From an uncultured Thermoproteales archaeon (lineage in GTDB: Archaea; Thermoproteota; Thermoprotei; Thermoproteales; Thermoproteaceae), in NCBI GenBank assembly GCA_946480885.1, contig CAMLLK010000002.1, positions 1-17,121 of the forward strand: a DNA stretch of 17,121 nucleotides, in the 5' to 3' direction. Under the pieces are notes generated by a model, which did not search any database, had not been told where the DNA came from, and was given only the letters and a program-made list of their open reading frames with translations. The position numbers and the translations under genes were made by a program. Shown in pieces: positions 14,734 through 17,121 of this stretch (position 1 is its first letter; every line of letters begins with the position of its first letter).

Positions 14734-15126
14734 CTAGGGCAGAATTACGCTCTTGACCTCCGGCAACCTTTCCCAGTCTCTGTCCCTGGTGATCACCACG
14801 GCGTCTAGTCTCCGGGCTACGGCCGATATGAGGGCATCGCCGGGATTCACTCCTCTTTCGAGAACCCACTTGACGGCGATATCCACGTCTTCCACCGTGA
14901 CTCCATCTACAACTCTTATGTCGAGCTGGCGGAGGAGGCTGGGCAACAGCTGTAGAAGCCTAACGTAGCCACGCCTCCTCGGCTCCGCCGCCTCCTCGGC
15001 CGACCTTCTGGCCCACGTCATGTACTCCAGCAGAACTACCGAAGTCACGTACCGCTTTGCGCATTGGAGCGCCACGTCGAGCCGCTTAGAGATCAAGACC
15101 GAGGTGTCGACGACACATCTCTCCAT
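14734..15126 (-). CDS. vapC: VapC-type PIN-domain toxin ribonuclease
   Basis: VapC toxins are Mg-dependent RNases that cut tRNA, rRNA or mRNA when free of their antitoxin. The 130-residue product has the PIN-domain acidic residues in order: D7 (VVDTSVL), E34 (LLEYM), D97 (GDALISA) and D115 (ITRDRDW), with a further D117. Length is normal for the family. The ATG at 15126 lies within the end of the upstream antitoxin gene (34-base overlap), the usual toxin-after-antitoxin order with coupled translation. All catalytic residues seem present, so the toxin is probably active. Crenarchaeal hyperthermophiles carry many such pairs; the RNA target cannot be read from sequence. Downstream lie 193 bases without a recognisable gene before the next - strand gene's promoter. 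Confidence 0.92.
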   Translation of the reverse strand: MERCVVDTSVLISKRLDVALQCAKRYVTSVVLLEYMTWARRSAEEAAEPRRRGYVRLLQLLPSLLRQLDIRVVDGVTVEDVDIAVKWVLERGVNPGDALISAVARRLDAVVITRDRDWERLPEVKSVILP

Positions 15127-15359
15127 ACGGCCTCCTCCACCGCCCTCTCGACATCCTCTGCAGCAGGCTCGCCGACCAGGTCGAGCAGTCTGTAGTAGAC
15201 CTCTAGAAGCGCCTTGACGCCGAGGGCCCTCACCCTCTCGGCTAAGTCCCTATCCTGCGTCACCACCAAGCCGCCCCCAACCTCCACGATATAGACTGTC
15301 CTCCCCGCGTAGTCCCTGCCGAGGAATAGCCTCCCCTTGCCGTCCACCTTCCTGATCAC
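15093..15359 (-). CDS. vapB: VapB-like antitoxin with AbrB-type DNA-binding start
   Basis: The antitoxin binds and inhibits the VapC encoded next, and usually represses its own promoter. The N-terminus, RKVDGKGRLFLGRDYAGR, is the swapped-hairpin AbrB/MazE-type DNA-binding segment. The C-terminal ~35 residues form an acidic, helix-prone tail (VGEPAAEDVERAVEEAVW) of the kind that wraps the toxin. An ATG at 15368 would add three residues (M-W-D). However, the TATA box is centred near 15385, so transcription should begin near 15359, at the GTG codon for a leaderless mRNA; I therefore chose GTG 15359. The difference is small and the ATG remains possible. The gene overlaps vapC by 34 bases. Confidence 0.82.
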   Translation of the reverse strand: MIRKVDGKGRLFLGRDYAGRTVYIVEVGGGLVVTQDRDLAERVRALGVKALLEVYYRLLDLVGEPAAEDVERAVEEAVWRDVSSTPRS

Positions 15360-15379
15360 GTCCCACATGTCAGTCCCAC

Positions 15380-15390
15380 TTTATATATTT
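15380..15390 (-). promoter_or_regulatory. TATA box of the vapBC pair
   Basis: The - strand reads AAATATATAAA, centred near 15385. Only 17 bases separate the centre from the ATG at 15368, too close for a transcript that includes it, while 26 bases separate it from the GTG at 15359. Confidence 0.6.
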
Positions 15391-15777
15391 TCTCCCCATA
15401 CGGAGACGGACCCAACCAGCCGCCTAGACCGCAGACGGCTCGATAAAGGCAGATCGCGCCGCCGACCGACAGCAGACGCCGAGAGGAAGTCGCGGCGCAA
15501 CGCCAATGCGGAGATTCCACGCAATGCAGAGCCTCGGCGCACCTCTAAAGTCGCGGACCCTCGTCGGGACGAATTCGCCGAACACCCCAACGCCTGAGCC
15601 CCACCGACGCTCTCCACCCCTCTGGAGATTCAGAATCTGTTGATTGTCAAGAGTAGAGAGCAACAGATACCTTTCTATATTGCCGCCGGCTTCATCAACG
15701 CATTTCGCCGAGCCGGTAGGGCTACGCGTATCGCCTTCACTTAACCGGCTGATGCAACCCACCGGAGGTAGGCCGCG
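15391..15777. other. Gene-poor stretch, ~390 bases
   Basis: I see no supported gene. The longest frame (- strand, 15424-15762) has no recognisable domain and an Arg/Gly/Ser-rich composition of the sort produced by non-coding GC-rich DNA. The stretch contains a 9-base direct repeat (AAGTCGCGG near 15487 and near 15552) and an 8-bp inverted repeat ATCTGTTG/CAACAGAT (15635-15642 and 15661-15668). No tRNA, CRISPR or box C/D pattern was recognised. Confidence 0.4.
15635..15668. repeat. 8-bp inverted repeat with 18-base spacer
   Basis: ATCTGTTG at 15635-15642 is exactly complementary to CAACAGAT at 15661-15668. It could be a protein-binding site or part of an RNA stem. It lies in a gene-free stretch downstream of the - strand gene ending at 15778. 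Confidence 0.35.
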
Positions 15778-16467
15778 TCACGGCTTAGGCCACACCACGA
15801 TGATACCCATGGAGCTCGCGACGGCTGCTACGCCGTCGGGGTTCCTGTCGTGGATAAACGGCGTTATCACATACACAACATCAACCCTCCTACCAGTAAC
15901 TGTACTAAACAACGCAACTTTCCTCTTAATCTGCTGTAAGTCACCCCTCTTCAGAGCCGACGTTATTTCAACGGCTAGGGTCCTCCCATCCCTAATTATT
16001 ATGTCCAGCTCAACCTCGCTTGGGTAGCCATAGACATAGCCCTTATCATCGTAATAAACCCACCTCTCCACGGCATACCCCGCATCCTTAAGTAGCTCCC
16101 TCACGCCGTCCCTAAACGCGTCCTCGCTAAGAACCCCCCACCTGGCGCCCAGGGCGTTTAGCGCAAGCCAGAGCCTCCTCATATCCTCTCTAAGAGACGT
16201 TTCGACCCTCCTTATTTCCTCCCTGAGGGACGTCTCAACCGCCCTCAACTCCTCCTTAGTTGCCATTTTCTCCTCTAACTTCTTCAAGTCTTCCTTCGTA
16301 GCCATCTTCTCCTCCAGCCTCCTCAAGTCGTCCTTGGTGGCTAGGTTTTGCCAAGGCGTCAACTTAGCCAGCGCCTCGTAGACTATCTCCGGCTTAGCCG
16401 TGAGGACCTCTACCAAGATCTCCGGATGCTCCAACAAAACCCGCTTGATCTCCTCAGCCAAGCTCAC
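15778..16467 (-). CDS. Crenarchaeal coiled-coil PD-(D/E)XK-like protein (DUF3782-like) with tandem helical repeats
   Basis: The 229-residue product has three parts: an N-terminal ~38 residues, a long coiled coil, and a nuclease-like domain. The coiled coil is built of three 13-residue units (ATKDDLRRLEEKM, ATKEDLKKLEEKM, ATKEELRAVETSL) followed by two 11-residue units (VETSLREEIRR, VETSLREDMRR, the first overlapping the last 13-mer). The domain keeps SEVELDIII and LAVEIT, matching the D...E-x-K core, but Thr stands where the catalytic Lys should be. A Lys six residues later (SALKRG) might substitute, or the enzyme may be inactive. The TTG at 16473 adds two residues. The TATA box centred near 16491 points to GTG 16467 for a leaderless start. 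It is a likely paralogue of the protein at 13944-14540. Confidence 0.75.
   Translation of the reverse strand: MSLAEEIKRVLLEHPEILVEVLTAKPEIVYEALAKLTPWQNLATKDDLRRLEEKMATKEDLKKLEEKMATKEELRAVETSLREEIRRVETSLREDMRRLWLALNALGARWGVLSEDAFRDGVRELLKDAGYAVERWVYYDDKGYVYGYPSEVELDIIIRDGRTLAVEITSALKRGDLQQIKRKVALFSTVTGRRVDVVYVITPFIHDRNPDGVAAVASSMGIIVVWPKP
16225..16341 (-). repeat. Three tandem 39-bp repeats coding for coiled-coil units
   Basis: Three consecutive units encode (A)TK[DE][DE]L..LEEKM-type segments. The first two are nearly identical at protein level and the third diverges in its second half. Such in-frame repeats can expand or contract by recombination, changing the coiled-coil length. Confidence 0.6.
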
Positions 16468-16486
16468 ATACAAACCGGGCAGTAAA

Positions 16487-16495
16487 GTTATAAAT
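16487..16495 (-). promoter_or_regulatory. TATA box of the gene starting at 16467
   Basis: The - strand reads ATTTATAAC, centred near 16491. The start at GTG 16467 lies 24 bases downstream, as expected for a leaderless transcript. Confidence 0.5.
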
Positions 16496-16541
16496 TTTAC
16501 CGTTTAGGATCCAAACCTGATCGCCGAACATTAAGTGCGTT

Positions 16542-16658
16542 GTGTCTACATTTGTTGGTCTTGAGGTAATGAAGTGGTTTGGTAGCGTTAGTTACTTTAA
16601 GGGGACACCCATAGCTAAGGCTTTGCTTCGGGCATTGAGTTACTACGTTGGCGCATAG
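16542..16658 (+). other. Short open frame of 38 codons, doubtful
   Basis: A GTG-started + frame gives VSTFVGLEVMKWFGSVSYF followed by KGTPIAKALLRALSYYVGA. The text looks protein-like and could be the end of a decayed gene, or a small amphipathic peptide. It overlaps the end of the - strand remnant by 16 bases. No promoter or family is recognised. Confidence 0.2.
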
Positions 16659-17069
16659 GGCACGCAGAACGTGATGAAGTTAATCGTGGCGTGCCTCCTA
16701 CGCCGTGTAGGTACGCGATGAACCTGAGCACCTCCGAGTCATTGCTCGCTTTAAGCGGTACAACAGTTGGGTCAGCGTTGACCATGACCAAGCCCAGCCG
16801 GGAACGCGGTCAACACAATGGGTGCTAACACCCCCGTATCTTGTCAGCCGTGAAGACACAGCTCGGTGAGTTGCTGGGTCCCTGGGATATGATAACCACA
16901 TATCTACCGAGGTTCCTACAATCCTAACGAAGCGAGCCAATATTGCGGCCGGGGTCTGTAGGAACAGGTGTGCTCCCATCAATCACGACAATCAAGTTCC
17001 TAGTCCTCTTACTTAGAATCCTCAGGAGGGCTATTATATGGAACCACTACTGGACCTCATCCTCAAAAC
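16643..17069 (-). pseudogene. Frameshifted, 5'-truncated gene of unknown family at the contig end
   Basis: The - strand carries protein-like text broken by stops and frame changes. From the contig end it reads IIALLRILSKRTRNLIVVID and then GSTPVPTDPGRNIGSL, a stop, then NLGRYVVIISQGPSNSPSC. A frame change leads to RGVLAPIVLTAFPAGLG, a second one to MVNADPTVVPLKASNDSEVL and RFIAYLHGV, and a third to HATINFITFCVPYAPT with a stop at 16643-16645. The segments follow each other in the right order, so they were once one gene. Because the fragment abuts adapter sequence, the shifts may be sequencing errors in low-coverage contig-end reads instead of true decay. No family is recognised, and the - strand gene's 5' end is missing. 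Confidence 0.5.
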
Positions 17070-17121
17070 AGATCGGAAGAGCACACGTCTGAACTCCAGT
17101 CACAAACGGTTATCTCGTATG
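17070..17121 (+). other. Illumina TruSeq adapter with index (technical sequence)
   Basis: Positions 17070-17103 match the 34-base TruSeq read-1 adapter, starting AGATCGGAAGAGC and ending CTCCAGTCAC. They are followed by an 8-base index AAACGGTT (17104-17111) and ATCTCGTATG (17112-17121), the start of the flow-cell part. This is read-through into the library adapter that was not trimmed before assembly. It is not genomic and should be removed. Confidence 0.98.

Noticed and set aside
15600..15680. A possible CRISPR repeat around the inverted repeat
   Set aside because: There is only one copy of the element and no regularly spaced repeat.
15424..15762. A 112-codon - strand frame in the gap between vapBC and the 15778 gene
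   Set aside because: It has no promoter at the right distance, no recognisable motif, and a composition like non-coding GC-rich DNA.
16671..16728. A box C/D small RNA suggested by GTGATGA, GCGATGA and CTGA
   Set aside because: The second box C-like element is followed by CTGA after only two bases, leaving no guide. The motifs also fall within protein-like - strand sequence.
16500..17069. An insertion sequence or transposase at the right end
   Set aside because: No transposase motif or terminal inverted repeat was found. The fragments match no transposase I recognise.

Overview
The window looks like part of a hyperthermophilic crenarchaeal chromosome, most likely Pyrobaculum or a close Thermoproteales relative. 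The grounds are a reverse gyrase, an archaeal-type leucyl-tRNA synthetase, leaderless genes with a TATA box about 20-26 bases before the start codon, crenarchaeal coiled-coil PD-(D/E)XK proteins and a VapBC pair. The last 52 bases are an Illumina TruSeq adapter with index, so the right edge is a contig end from short-read sequencing and not natural DNA. Genus is an inference from gene content; no rRNA or tRNA gene was seen. LEFT (1-5406, + strand): a chain of closely spaced or overlapping genes. It runs from the tail of a membrane protein, through an unknown 163-residue protein, a SagB-type flavin dehydrogenase, an ABC ATPase, an ABC-2 permease and a SagC/ocin-ThiF-like partner protein, to a YcaO enzyme ending in the PxPxP signature (PVPYP). 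This is the toolkit of a thiazole/oxazole-modified peptide (TOMM) pathway: partner protein and YcaO cyclise Cys/Ser/Thr of a peptide, the SagB enzyme oxidises the azolines, and the ABC pump exports the product. No precursor peptide is evident, which makes this operon the most interesting item here. MIDDLE (5407-13284): a 0.5 kb stretch of probable gene debris, then leuS (+). The codon bias of leuS changes abruptly near 7,130. A second debris-like gap and a convergent reverse gyrase gene follow. The reverse gyrase N-terminal zinc finger is cut off by a one-base frameshift in a six-base homopolymer, although promoter and upstream codons fit a start at 12767. A divergently transcribed small unknown gene comes next. 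RIGHT (13274-17069, mostly - strand): an accessory-looking region with a short macro-domain-like protein, two crenarchaeal coiled-coil PD-(D/E)XK-type proteins, a VapBC toxin-antitoxin pair, several gene-poor stretches with inverted repeats, and at the contig end a frameshifted gene of unknown family.
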